A DNA stretch of 14,452 nucleotides from JBECKR01 sp040235415 (GCA_040235415.1 JBECKR010000319.1:1-14452), one strand, 5' to 3'; counted from the stretch's first letter, positions 6,784 through 14,300 are shown. Notes: generated by a model not told the origin, from the sequence alone. Program-made: numbers and translations.

Positions 6784-6796
6784 CCCCGCATCGGGG
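6784..6796 (-). other. Leader hairpin upstream of the sulfotransferase gene
   Basis: CCCCG-CAT-CGGGG is a perfect 5-bp stem with a 3-base loop, located between the predicted promoter and the GTG start. It has the same stem-loop geometry as the GGGGA-CAT-TCCCC repeats near 722 and 1617, but a different stem sequence. No U-tract follows it. It may be a leader structure, or chance in G+C-rich DNA. Confidence 0.3.
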
Positions 6797-6819
6797 AGTT
6801 TCGCCCGGCCGATCCCACT

Positions 6820-6849
6820 ATTCTTGCTACGAGTCGAGCGAATCGACAA
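6820..6849 (-). promoter_or_regulatory. Possible promoter for the sulfotransferase/phosphodiesterase cluster
   Basis: On the minus strand, TTGTCG (-35, plus 6844-6849) is followed after 18 bases by AAGAAT (-10, plus 6820-6825). This stretch is A+T-richer than its surroundings. The predicted start of transcription, about 6812, leaves a leader of roughly 65 bases. Both hexamers are imperfect, so the call is tentative. Confidence 0.35.
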
Positions 6850-6948
6850 GTCCGAATGTCCGGGCCCCGCCCCGCGGGGAGTTCCGGGAGGGGGCCAAAT
6901 CCTACCCGGCAGGGGGGTTGAACCGCGGGCGCCGCCGGGCCCGGCGGG

Positions 6949-6957
6949 TGCTAAGCT
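6949..6957 (+). promoter_or_regulatory. Extended -10 promoter for the patatin gene
   Basis: TGC followed by TAAGCT (6952-6957) matches an extended -10 element. No good -35 is present at the proper distance, as expected for an extended -10 promoter. It would start transcription near 6964, about 55 bases before the TTG start. The 271-bp divergent region (6748-7018) otherwise holds only G+C-rich symmetry, such as CCCCGCGGGG at 6870-6879 nested within GGCCCC/GGGGCC (6863-6868 and 6891-6896). Confidence 0.4.
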
Positions 6958-7018
6958 CCCCGGCCGGAACGTGCGGGCGGCGCGCGGCCGCCGTATGTTG
7001 GGCTCCGGAGGGTACGGC

Positions 7019-8749
7019 TTGGGTCCGCTCACCCGCGACGCTCTGGTTCTCGCTCCGCTCCGCCACACGTTCGAGGAGCTGGGCGACGCCCTGCGCGCGC
7101 GGGGGTCCACGGAGGTCGCGCGCGCCGGCGACGCCTGGCGCTGGCGCGGGGCCGGCGTCGATCTCCGGATCGACGTCGCCGAGGACGCCGGTGACGCCTG
7201 CGCCCGGCTCGGCACGCGCTACTACCACGTCGTGGTCGTCGATTGCCGTCACCTGCCGCACCGTGCGGCCGACGCCGAGACCCAGGAAACGGTGCTCCGC
7301 GACTTCCTCGATCGGCTCGGCGCCGAGCGCTCGCGCGAGCGCCGCTTCCCGTTCGATCGCATCGTCGTGCTGGTCGGCGATCGCGACGAGGAGCGCGTCG
7401 ACCGCCTGATCTTCGAGCTCGGCCGCCGCCACGTCGGGGCGTGCCTCAGGGACCTGGCGCTCTCGACCCGGTCCGAGGCGCCGGAGGACGCCGTCCGCGA
7501 GCGGTTCCTCGGCCAGCTGTGGTCGTTCCTGAGACGCGCGATCGTCGAGCGCAGGAGCGGCCGCAAGGCGATCTCCTGTGCCGGGGGCGGAATCACCGGG
7601 ATCTTCTACGAGCTCGGCGTGCTGAAGTGCCTGAGCGATGCGCTCGAGGTCGACATCCGGGACTTCGACCTGTACTTCGGCATCAGCGCCGGCGCGCTCG
7701 TCACCGGCTGCCTCGCGAACGGCATCCACGTCGACGAGATGCTCGCGAACCTCGGAGCCAGCAACGGAGAGTGGCCCCGGCCGTTCCACCTGCGGTGGCA
7801 CGACCTCAACTTCCGCGAGATCCCCTCGCGGCTCCTGACGGCGCAGCGCGACGTCGCCGCTTGGCTGCTCTCGGCCGTGCGGCGGCGCTCGCAGCGGTCG
7901 ATGTCCGCGGCCCTCGGCCCATACGACGCCCTGGTGCCGCCGTTCTTCGACGGCACGGCGCTCGGCGGATTCCTGCACGAGCTGTTCACGGCCGAGGGGC
8001 GCACCGACGACTTCCGCCGGCTCCGGCGCGAGCTGTACGTCGGCGCCACCGACCAGGACAGCCGCGAGCACGTGCTGTTCGGCGAGCCGGGCCAGGACCA
8101 CGTCCCGATCAGCCTCGCGATCCAGGCCTCGACCGCGGCGAACCCGTTCTTCAAGAGCGTCGAGATCGAGGGCCGGCGTTACACCGACGGCATCCTGACC
8201 CGCACCAGCAACCTGACGGCCGCCATCGAGAAGGGCGCGGACCTCGTGTTCGTGATCGACCCGTTCGTGCCGCTGATCGCGGACGAGCCGGGTTTCAACG
8301 CCAAGCACGGCTCGCTGTGGCTCGTCGAGCAGGACATCAAGACGCTGTCCTACACCCGCTTCGACCAGGTGAGCGACGAGATCCTCCGCCGCAACCCGCA
8401 CGTCAGCGCCTACACGTTCGTCCCGAGCCGCCGCATGCGGCGCCTGCTGAGCCAGAACCCGTTCGCCTCGAGCAACTTCGACACGATCGTGTGCGAGGCG
8501 TACGCCAGCACGTACCGCCGCCTTCGCGACCTCGAGGCCAAGATCCGCGGAGAGCTGTTCGCCCACGGCATCCAGCTCGAGCTCGACCCCGTCGGCACGA
8601 TGGTCCGCAGCCTCGCCGAATCCGAGCGCGCGAGCGCGCTGACGCTGATCGGGCCCGACCAGGTGCTGAAGCGCCCGCGCTGCCGGCTCGAGACGCGCCC
8701 CACGAACGACCGCGCCCGGGCGGTACCGGCGGCGGCGGGCGGAGGCTGA
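7019..8749 (+). CDS. Patatin-like phospholipase with uncharacterised N-terminal domain
   Basis: A 576-aa protein. The patatin (Ser-Asp lipid acyl hydrolase) domain runs from about 183 to 420. It has the oxyanion loop AGGGITG (188-194), nucleophile S223 in GISAG (221-225) and the dyad Asp D390 in TDG. The N-terminal 180 residues contain alternating hydrophobic strands (YYHVVVVDCR at 68-77, FDRIVVLVGDRDEE at 112-125) that look like a Rossmann or receiver-type alpha/beta fold, but I do not recognise the family. A helical C-terminal part (about 430-576) follows. No signal peptide or membrane helix is seen, so it is probably cytoplasmic or peripheral. I chose TTG at 7019 because GGAGGG (7007-7012) lies 6 to 7 bases upstream. 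ATG at 6995 is in frame but has no ribosome binding site. It is transcribed divergently from the sulfotransferase cluster. Patatins can remodel membrane lipids or act as effectors; which applies here is unknown. Confidence 0.92.
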   Translation: MGPLTRDALVLAPLRHTFEELGDALRARGSTEVARAGDAWRWRGAGVDLRIDVAEDAGDACARLGTRYYHVVVVDCRHLPHRAADAETQETVLRDFLDRLGAERSRERRFPFDRIVVLVGDRDEERVDRLIFELGRRHVGACLRDLALSTRSEAPEDAVRERFLGQLWSFLRRAIVERRSGRKAISCAGGGITGIFYELGVLKCLSDALEVDIRDFDLYFGISAGALVTGCLANGIHVDEMLANLGASNGEWPRPFHLRWHDLNFREIPSRLLTAQRDVAAWLLSAVRRRSQRSMSAALGPYDALVPPFFDGTALGGFLHELFTAEGRTDDFRRLRRELYVGATDQDSREHVLFGEPGQDHVPISLAIQASTAANPFFKSVEIEGRRYTDGILTRTSNLTAAIEKGADLVFVIDPFVPLIADEPGFNAKHGSLWLVEQDIKTLSYTRFDQVSDEILRRNPHVSAYTFVPSRRMRRLLSQNPFASSNFDTIVCEAYASTYRRLRDLEAKIRGELFAHGIQLELDPVGTMVRSLAESERASALTLIGPDQVLKRPRCRLETRPTNDRARAVPAAAGGG

Positions 8750-8759
8750 GACCGCTCAG
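8746..8759. terminator. Possible bidirectional stem-loop between convergent genes
   Basis: CTGAG-ACCG-CTCAG is a perfect 5-bp stem with a 4-base loop, lying exactly over the stop codons of the convergent patatin gene (TGA 8747-8749) and small secreted-protein gene (TCA 8756-8758). There is no T-run on either side, so intrinsic termination is doubtful. Confidence 0.25.
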
Positions 8760-9292
8760 GGTCGCTCGTCGATCGCCGCCCAGTACGTCCCGGGCCCCTC
8801 GGGGCCGACACCGCCCCAGACCAGGACGTAGCGCCCGCGCGCCGGGTCGCGCTCCAGGGCGGGCTGAGAGTAGGCGACGACGCCGAACTCCGCCCGGAGG
8901 TCGCGCTTCGGGCCGATCGGGTTGCCTTCGAGGTCGAACTCACGAAACGCCCAGCGTCCACCGGTCGGAAACGTCCCGTCTCGCGCGCGCCACAGCACCC
9001 CGATCCGCTCGCGGTCGCCGACGACCCGGATCGGGCGCTTCAGGTTCCGGGAGAACGGATCCCTGCCCTCGTCGTAGCTCTCGGCCGCGAGCGTGTACGG
9101 CCCGGCGAGCGAGCCGTCGTGGTGCCGCGCGAGGAGATGGAGGTCCGTTTGGCCCTCGCCGGCGGCGTAGACGATCGCCTGGACGCTGCCGCCGTCCTCC
9201 ACGATGAGGCGCGGCCCGGCGTCGGCGCGCGCCATCGGAATCGACGCCAGCAGGCAGAGCAGCGCCGCGCCCGGCAGGTTCTTCTCGACCAT
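8756..9292 (-). CDS. Small secreted protein with beta-strand repeats
   Basis: A 178-aa protein with a signal peptide (MVEKNLPGAALLCLLAS, cleavage near ARADA at 21-25). The mature part is a series of predicted beta strands (SVQAIVYAAGEG, DLHLLARHHDGS, RIGVLWRARDG, RYVLVWGGVG) reminiscent of two or three blades of a beta-propeller. I do not recognise a family. The start at 9292 follows GGGGGGAAAGCC, a weak ribosome binding site that is partly buried in a hairpin (9300-9326). It lies 55 bases after the larger secreted gene and shares its strand-and-turn style, so it may be a companion or a fragmentary paralogue. Confidence 0.75.
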   Translation of the reverse strand: MVEKNLPGAALLCLLASIPMARADAGPRLIVEDGGSVQAIVYAAGEGQTDLHLLARHHDGSLAGPYTLAAESYDEGRDPFSRNLKRPIRVVGDRERIGVLWRARDGTFPTGGRWAFREFDLEGNPIGPKRDLRAEFGVVAYSQPALERDPARGRYVLVWGGVGPEGPGTYWAAIDERP

Positions 9293-9299
9293 GGCTTTC

Positions 9300-9326
9300 C
9301 CCCCGGATCGAATCCGCTTCCGGGGG
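9300..9326 (-). promoter_or_regulatory. Hairpin overlapping the ribosome binding site of the small secreted-protein gene
   Basis: On the minus strand, CCCCCGGA (9319-9326) pairs perfectly with TCCGGGGG (9300-9307) across an 11-base loop. The downstream arm contains the G-run that acts as the ribosome binding site for the ATG at 9292. Folding would hide that site, or could limit read-through from the upstream gene. No U-tract follows. TATACC (plus 9325-9330) overlaps its left edge and could be a weak -10, but has no good -35. Confidence 0.45.
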
Positions 9327-9347
9327 TATACGCCGAAACGCGCGGCG

Positions 9348-10295
9348 CTACCAGGCGATGTGGTCCAGCACGATCGCGCGGATCCTGCCGCGGACGTGGA
9401 AGTCGCGCACGACCTCGCTCGTGAACGCCACGAGCGACGGGGTCGAGAACCCGCCCTTGGCGTCGCGTACGCTCCACGCCATCGTGCCGGGGTAGCCCGC
9501 GGGCGCCGCCGACGCGATCCAGTCGACCCACAGGTGGCCGCGCTCGGCGTGAACGCGAGGCCATAGCGCCGACGCACCGGCGACGGTGGCGACGACGGCG
9601 CGATCGACGGTCCCGGTGTGGACCTCCGCCAGCATGACGTCGGTGCCGCCCGGAACGGATCCCGGGTATCCCCGCTCGTAGCTCACGAGCAGGGCGTCAC
9701 CGACGATGGCGCCGGCCGGCCGCGACGCCTGCCCGCCGGGCTCGCTGATCGGGAACGGCTCCGACCACCCGGAGAGGTCGGCGGGGGCCTTGCGCTCGAC
9801 GACGTAGCTCTCGGCGCCGGCGTCCACCCAATAGAGAAGGTGCACTGCGCCGTCCGGCTCCGCGACCAGGAACGGGTCGAGCTCTGCCTCGGAGGAGCCG
9901 GCGACGACGGTCGGAGCGGTCCAGGCGCCGGACCGGAACACGCTGATCACGACGTCGTAGTCCCCTCCGGTGCGGCGCCGCGACCACGCCACGGCCGTCA
10001 GACCGGAGACCGGAACCCGCAGCATCGACGGCGGCCCGTCGCCGCGCTTCGCCCCGTCGCAGTTGAGCTGGAGGTGCCGGCGCTGGTCGGGCGGCAGCAC
10101 GCACAGCCACGAGCCGTTGAACGGCTCTGGATCGTCCGTGATCGACCACATGTAGCCGCCGGTCCCGCGGTCGGGGCCCTTGGCCTCGTCGGGCACCGCC
10201 ATGCCGACCTCGGCGCGCGGGGGCGCCGAAGCGGCGGCCCCCGCGAGTACGGCGATCGAGACGACGCTGCGGACGCGTCGGAGCGCGGCGATCAT
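9348..10295 (-). CDS. Secreted beta-propeller-like protein
   Basis: A 315-aa exported protein: signal peptide MIAALRRVRSVVSIAVLAGAA with cleavage near residue 24-28. Residues 98-290 contain recurring strand-turn units (LTAVAWSRR, DPFLVAEPDGAVHLLYWVD, SYVVERK..GWSEP, ALLVSYERGY, HLWVDWIAS, TMAWSVRD) similar in style to BNR/sialidase-type propeller blades. Catalytic residues cannot be recognised. Two cysteines (C65 and C79) could form a disulfide near the N-terminus. The ATG at 10295 overlaps the stop of the XRE regulator gene (ATGA) and has GGAGGAG just upstream inside that gene, so the two are translationally coupled. A role linked to the regulator is therefore likely, whether surface binding, carbohydrate binding or sensing. 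Confidence 0.82.
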   Translation of the reverse strand: MIAALRRVRSVVSIAVLAGAAASAPPRAEVGMAVPDEAKGPDRGTGGYMWSITDDPEPFNGSWLCVLPPDQRRHLQLNCDGAKRGDGPPSMLRVPVSGLTAVAWSRRRTGGDYDVVISVFRSGAWTAPTVVAGSSEAELDPFLVAEPDGAVHLLYWVDAGAESYVVERKAPADLSGWSEPFPISEPGGQASRPAGAIVGDALLVSYERGYPGSVPGGTDVMLAEVHTGTVDRAVVATVAGASALWPRVHAERGHLWVDWIASAAPAGYPGTMAWSVRDAKGGFSTPSLVAFTSEVVRDFHVRGRIRAIVLDHIAW

Positions 10296-11500
10296 GCCTC
10301 TCCTCCCTCGGACCGATGCAGGAGCTCGGCGCGGAACTCCTCGGCCTCGGCCATCGAGGCCGGCACCCGGCCGACGTACAGTCGCAGGGCCCGGAGGTGC
10401 GAGCGCACGGCCGGCGCGTCGATCTGCTCCCGCGCGATCTGCAACAGGTACCAGGTGTTCCTGAAGTATACGGCGTCGTAGCCACGCTCGCGGGCGATCC
10501 GGTTCGACCGGAACGCGTGGCTCGCGGCGCGCTCCCGGTCGCCGAGGCGGTAGCAGGCGACGACGAGGTGCGCGAGGGCGAGCGCCGCGAGCTGCTCGTG
10601 CCCGGCCGCGAGCGCGTCCTCGAGCGCCCGGGCGAGCTGCTCGCGGCCGTTGACCGGCTTGCCCGCGTAGACCAGCGCCCCCCCGAGGTGCACGCGGGCG
10701 CGGCACGCCTCGAACGCGACGCCGAGCCGCTCGTAGCCGCGCAGCGCGGCGCCGTACGGCTCGACGGCGTCGCCGTATCGCCGAAGGCCGACCAGGATGT
10801 TCCCGCGCAACACCTCGAGGTCGTGGCGCATGCGATCCGGGACCCCGGCGCGGTCGAGCTCGCGCTCGGCCTGGTCGAGTCCCGCGAGAGCCACCTCGTG
10901 GCGCTCGAGCCGGAAGCAGCACGACACGAAATGCTGCCATGCGATCAGGCGGGACTCGGGATCGAGCCCGCGCTCGGACAGCAGCCGCTCGGCATCGTGC
11001 TTGGCGGTCTCGAGGTAGCCGAGGTGGATGAGGCACTCGTTCTCGCCGAGCCGCAGCCGCAGGAGCGCGGCCGCTTCGTCGTCCGCGACGGCCGCCGGGG
11101 GCGGAAGCTTCGTCGCCAACGACTCTCGAGCCGCCGTCAGGACCGCGAGCGCCTCGTCGTAGCGCCCCGATGCCTTGAGGTCGCGGGCCCGAGCGACGGC
11201 TTCGTCGGGGGCCGGCCGGGCGGGATCGGCGGCGACGCGCGCGAGGCGCTGCTCGATCTCGAACCGCTCGACGAGGGAGGCCGGGGCGACGTCGTAGATC
11301 CGGCCGAGCGTCGCGAGCTTGGCGAGCGTGGGGACCGCGCGACCGCTCTCGAGCCGGGAGAGGTACGCGCTCGACACCCGCGCCGGAAGTCCCATGGACA
11401 GGCTCTCCGCGTCGGCCAGGGTCAGGCGGCGCCGCTCGCGGAGCCTCCGCAGGTAGCGCCCGAAAGCGCTGCTCTGCTGCCTGACGGCCTTTTCTCCCAT
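10292..11500 (-). CDS. XRE-family regulator with TPR-like C-terminal domain
   Basis: A 402-aa cytoplasmic regulator. Residues about 13-77 form an XRE helix-turn-helix (FGRYLRRLRERRRLTLADAE, then SSAYLSRLESGRAVPTLAKL). The loop before the recognition helix is longer than usual (LSMGLPARV). Residues about 100-395 are almost all helical, with paired amphipathic helices rich in Ala, Leu and Arg (for example DEALAVLTAARESL, ENECLIHLGYLETAKHDAE, HEVALAGLDQAEREL), consistent with TPR repeats. This architecture is shared with RRNPP-type peptide receptors (PlcR, Rgg, NprR), but it also occurs in many uncharacterised regulators. The start at 11500 is the first Met directly before the HTH; a G-rich stretch serves as a weak ribosome binding site. 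The frame is open upstream to 11596 but without a better start. The following gene overlaps by four bases, suggesting that it controls its own secreted partner. Confidence 0.88.
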   Translation of the reverse strand: MGEKAVRQQSSAFGRYLRRLRERRRLTLADAESLSMGLPARVSSAYLSRLESGRAVPTLAKLATLGRIYDVAPASLVERFEIEQRLARVAADPARPAPDEAVARARDLKASGRYDEALAVLTAARESLATKLPPPAAVADDEAAALLRLRLGENECLIHLGYLETAKHDAERLLSERGLDPESRLIAWQHFVSCCFRLERHEVALAGLDQAERELDRAGVPDRMRHDLEVLRGNILVGLRRYGDAVEPYGAALRGYERLGVAFEACRARVHLGGALVYAGKPVNGREQLARALEDALAAGHEQLAALALAHLVVACYRLGDRERAASHAFRSNRIARERGYDAVYFRNTWYLLQIAREQIDAPAVRSHLRALRLYVGRVPASMAEAEEFRAELLHRSEGGEA

Positions 11501-11514
11501 CGCCCCCACCCCGG

Positions 11515-11526
11515 GTCCGCGCGGAC
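11515..11526. promoter_or_regulatory. 12-bp palindrome upstream of the XRE regulator gene
   Basis: GTCCGCGCGGAC is a perfect palindrome whose near edge lies 14 bases before the ATG at 11500. It is a candidate autoregulatory operator for a dimeric XRE protein. CTCCG/CGGAG (11527-11543 region) gives a second short hairpin beside it. G+C-only palindromes are easily formed by chance in such DNA. Confidence 0.3.
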
Positions 11527-11598
11527 TCCGACACGGACGGAGCCCCCCTCTCCGCAGCTTCTCCGTATGGTACAGGAGCATCGACCCGCCGGACACCC

Positions 11599-11624
11599 CG
11601 GATTTCGACGAAACGGGGAATCCG
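11599..11624 (-). terminator. Possible stem-loop after lysAC
   Basis: CGGATT (11599-11604) and AATCCG (11619-11624) form a 6-bp stem just beyond the lysAC stop (11636-11638). The inner TTTCGACGAAA (11603-11613) is itself symmetric. It lacks a U-run, so termination, if any, would not be of the classic intrinsic type. Confidence 0.25.
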
Positions 11625-11635
11625 CGGACCGGGCG

Positions 11636-14230
11636 TCAGAGGGCGATCTCCTCGGCCGGGGCGCGGAGGTTGTAGCTCGACGCCATGACGGCTCCGTACG
11701 CCCCGCAGGTCTCGATCAGCAGCACGTCGCCCGGGCGCGTCTCCGGCAGCGACCGGTCGCGTCCGAGGACGTCGCCGCTCTCGCAGATCGGGCCGACCAC
11801 CTGCCAGGCGCCGGAGGCCGGATCGTCGATCCGGGTGAGGTTGTGGATGGCGTGCCACGCGCCGTAGAGCGCGGGACGGATCAGGGAGTTCATCCCGGTG
11901 GCGACGCCCACGAACCGCAACGCGCCCTTCCGCCGGACCTGCGTCACCGGCGCGAGGAGCACGCCGGCCTCGCTCACGAGGTAGCGTCCCGGCTCCATCC
12001 GGAGCGCGACGCCGTCGAGCGTGCGGGCCACGAGCGCGAGCGCGGCGTCGAGGGCCTCGAGGTCGATCGGGTCCTGGCCCGGGCGCTCCGGGACGCCGAG
12101 CCCGCCCCCGGCGTCGATCCAGCGCAGCCGCGGGAACCGTTCGCGGACGCCCGCGAGGTCGTCCGCGACGCGCGCCCACGCCGCCGGGTCGAGGATGCCG
12201 GAACCGACGTGGGCATGGAGTCCGACGATCGCGGCGCCGACCGCCCCGGCGACCTCGGCGACCTCGGCGACCTCGGCGATGGGATGGCCGAACTTGGCGC
12301 GGGCGCCGGCGGTTCGCACGGCGCGGTGATGGCCGAGACCCGATCCGGGGTCGATCCGGAGCGCGACCTCGACCCCTCGGAACGTCTCCGGCGCCTGCCG
12401 CAGCACGTCGGGCCCGTCGATCGTGATCTCGGCGCCGAGCCCCAGCGCGGCGGCGTACTCCCCGACCGGGCAGAAGTTCGGCGTGAACAGGAGCGCGGCG
12501 CCTCCGCCCGCGACCTCGCGCACCCGCCGGACCTCGTCGATCGAAACGCACTCGAAACCGAATCCGGCCTCGGCCAGGCTCGCGAGCACGGCGCGGTGCC
12601 CGTTGGCCTTGACCGCGTAGTACCACGCCGCGACGCTCCGGACGCGGCGCCGGAGGTCGTGCGCCCGAAGCCGCACGGTCGCGAGATCGTAGACGTAGCG
12701 CGCTCGGCCGTCGGCCGCGATCTCGAGCAGACGCTCGCGGCGCACGCGCCACCAGCTTCGCCCGGGCGCCCCGTCCGCGCGCGGCGCGGCGCCGCGGGAG
12801 CGCGCCTCGATCGCCTCCCAGGTGTCGCCGAACCGAGGATCGTCGCCGCCGACGCCGTGCGCCGGGAACAGGCGCGCGTGCAGCTCGCGCATCAACGGCC
12901 GGGCGTCCGGCTCGCCGACGACGAACGACAGGTTCAGGTCCTCGGACGACTGGCTCACCATGTGCACGCGGTGCTCGCGGAACACCGCCATCGCCGGCCC
13001 GAGCTCGTGCAGCACGGTCCGGATCCGGCGGCCGACGATCGAGACCACCGAGCACGGGTGCACCACCCGGACCTCGCCGAGCTCCCGCAAGCCCTCGAGC
13101 AGCGCCGCGAACGGATCCCCGTCGATGCCGCCCGGGACGTGGTCGAGCGTGACGCTGACGGCGGACTGCGAGGTCGCGACGAGATCGACCGACATCCCGT
13201 GCTCCTCGAACGGAGCGAACGATCGCGCGAGGAATCCCGGCGTGCCCCACATCTCGAGCGTCGAGAGCGTCAGCAGCGTCGCGCCGTCGCGGCATACGAC
13301 CGCCATCACCGTCGGCTCGTCGCCGTTCCCGGCGTCGATCCGGGTGCCTTCGGAAGCGGGGTCGTGCGTGTCGCGGATGGTGAGCGGGATGCCGAACGCC
13401 GCGACCGGAGGAAGGCACCGCGGATGCAGCACCTTGGCGCCCATCGCGGCGAGTTCCTGCGCCTCGCGGAACCCGATGCGCCGGATCAGCCTCGCGGTCG
13501 GGATCTCGCGCGGGTCGGCCGTGAACATGCCGGGGACGTCGGTCCAGATCTCGAGCCCGGCGGCGCCGAGCAGGGCCGCGAACAGCGCCCCGGACGTGTC
13601 GCTGCCGCCCCGGCCGAGCAGACAGGTGTCGCCCCGCGGCGTGCGCGCGACGAATCCCTGCGTCAGCACGACGTCCGCGCCCGCCGCCGCGGTCTCGGCC
13701 GGCTCCGGCTCGCGACGCGGCGGGACCTCGGCCTCGAGGTAGCGATCCGACTCCGCTTCGCGGCGCCGCGGCGCGCTCCGGAGCAGATCCCGCGCGTCGA
13801 TCCAGCGCGCCGCCACGCCTCGTCGCCGGAGCGCCGCGACCCCGAGTCGCGTCGCGGCGAGCGCGCCGAACGCCAGGATGCGCGCGCGCAGCCGGGGCGG
13901 CGCCTCGCGGGTCAGGCGCCCGCCCTCGAGCAGCCGCTCGAGCTCGGACAGCAGCGCCTCGACCGGAACGCGGTCCGGGGCGTCGAGCGCGAGCTCATCG
14001 GCGAGCGTCCGATGCCGCTCCGCGATCCAGGCCAGGGAGGCCGGGGTCTCCGCCGCGAGCGCCTCGGCGACGGCGCGCTGCAGGCGGTTCGTGACTTGGG
14101 AGACCGCGGAGGCCACGATCCACACGCGACGGTCGCCGCGGAGCTCGCCGACCCGATCCGCAATCCGGTCCCAGCATCCGGCCGACGATACGCTCGTTCC
14201 GCCGTACTTCAGCACGATCCACGGCGTCAT
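11636..14230 (-). CDS. lysAC: Bifunctional aspartokinase / diaminopimelate decarboxylase
   Basis: An 864-aa fusion covering the first and last steps of lysine synthesis (aspartate to aspartyl phosphate; meso-DAP to lysine). Residues 1-300 are the aspartokinase domain (KYGGTS 8-13, nucleotide loop GRGGSDTSG 206-214, TDVPGMFTADPR 230-241). Residues about 305-440 hold two ACT-type regulatory units (GATLLTLSTLEM; VVSIVGRRIR), so lysine feedback is likely. A linker (about 470-500) leads to a fold III PLP decarboxylase. Its landmarks are PLP lysine K541 in YAVKANG, HAHVGSG (672-678), DAGGGLG (706-712), EPGRYLV (746-752), CESGD (816-820) and CGAYG (842-846). All key residues are present, so both activities should be intact. 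ATG at 14230 follows GGGGAGCGGGG. Such fusions are known mainly from Xanthomonadales. No lysine riboswitch is visible upstream. Confidence 0.95.
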   Translation of the reverse strand: MTPWIVLKYGGTSVSSAGCWDRIADRVGELRGDRRVWIVASAVSQVTNRLQRAVAEALAAETPASLAWIAERHRTLADELALDAPDRVPVEALLSELERLLEGGRLTREAPPRLRARILAFGALAATRLGVAALRRRGVAARWIDARDLLRSAPRRREAESDRYLEAEVPPRREPEPAETAAAGADVVLTQGFVARTPRGDTCLLGRGGSDTSGALFAALLGAAGLEIWTDVPGMFTADPREIPTARLIRRIGFREAQELAAMGAKVLHPRCLPPVAAFGIPLTIRDTHDPASEGTRIDAGNGDEPTVMAVVCRDGATLLTLSTLEMWGTPGFLARSFAPFEEHGMSVDLVATSQSAVSVTLDHVPGGIDGDPFAALLEGLRELGEVRVVHPCSVVSIVGRRIRTVLHELGPAMAVFREHRVHMVSQSSEDLNLSFVVGEPDARPLMRELHARLFPAHGVGGDDPRFGDTWEAIEARSRGAAPRADGAPGRSWWRVRRERLLEIAADGRARYVYDLATVRLRAHDLRRRVRSVAAWYYAVKANGHRAVLASLAEAGFGFECVSIDEVRRVREVAGGGAALLFTPNFCPVGEYAAALGLGAEITIDGPDVLRQAPETFRGVEVALRIDPGSGLGHHRAVRTAGARAKFGHPIAEVAEVAEVAGAVGAAIVGLHAHVGSGILDPAAWARVADDLAGVRERFPRLRWIDAGGGLGVPERPGQDPIDLEALDAALALVARTLDGVALRMEPGRYLVSEAGVLLAPVTQVRRKGALRFVGVATGMNSLIRPALYGAWHAIHNLTRIDDPASGAWQVVGPICESGDVLGRDRSLPETRPGDVLLIETCGAYGAVMASSYNLRAPAEEIAL
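12251..12277. repeat. Three tandem 9-bp repeats within lysAC
   Basis: GACCTCGGC is repeated three times without interruption and encodes three consecutive Glu-Val-Ala units (653-661) in the decarboxylase domain of lysAC, on the loop before IVGLHAHVGSG. Each unit is a multiple of three, so copy-number changes would keep the frame. Confidence 0.85.
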
Positions 14231-14242
14231 GCCCCGCTCCCC

Positions 14243-14262
14243 GCCGGGCCGTACCGCCCGGC
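14243..14262 (-). other. Stem-loop in the lysAC leader
   Basis: GCCGGGC (14243-14249) and GCCCGGC (14256-14262) form a perfect 7-bp stem with a 6-base loop, directly between the predicted transcription start (about 14266) and the ribosome binding site. It could stabilise the 5' end or modulate translation. Confidence 0.4.
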
Positions 14263-14272
14263 GCGCGGCGCG

Positions 14273-14300
14273 AGCATAGCACCGCGGATCCGATCGTCAC
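14273..14300 (-). promoter_or_regulatory. Probable lysAC promoter
   Basis: On the minus strand, GTGACG (plus 14295-14300) is followed after 16 bases by TATGCT (plus 14273-14278), with TG one base before the -10 (TGC-TATGCT), an extended -10. It lies in the 77-bp gap between the upstream gene's stop and lysAC. The predicted leader is about 35 bases. Confidence 0.5.

Noticed and set aside
6902..8566. Minus-strand frame of 554 codons opposite the patatin gene
   Set aside because: Antisense to a complete patatin domain, with composition typical of shadow frames.
9348..13418. Very long minus-strand frame spanning the secreted-protein gene, the regulator and lysAC
   Set aside because: Only its last 316 codons (9348-10295) are a real gene. 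The rest is Arg/Pro/Ala-rich shadow in the wrong frame for the XRE and lysAC genes.
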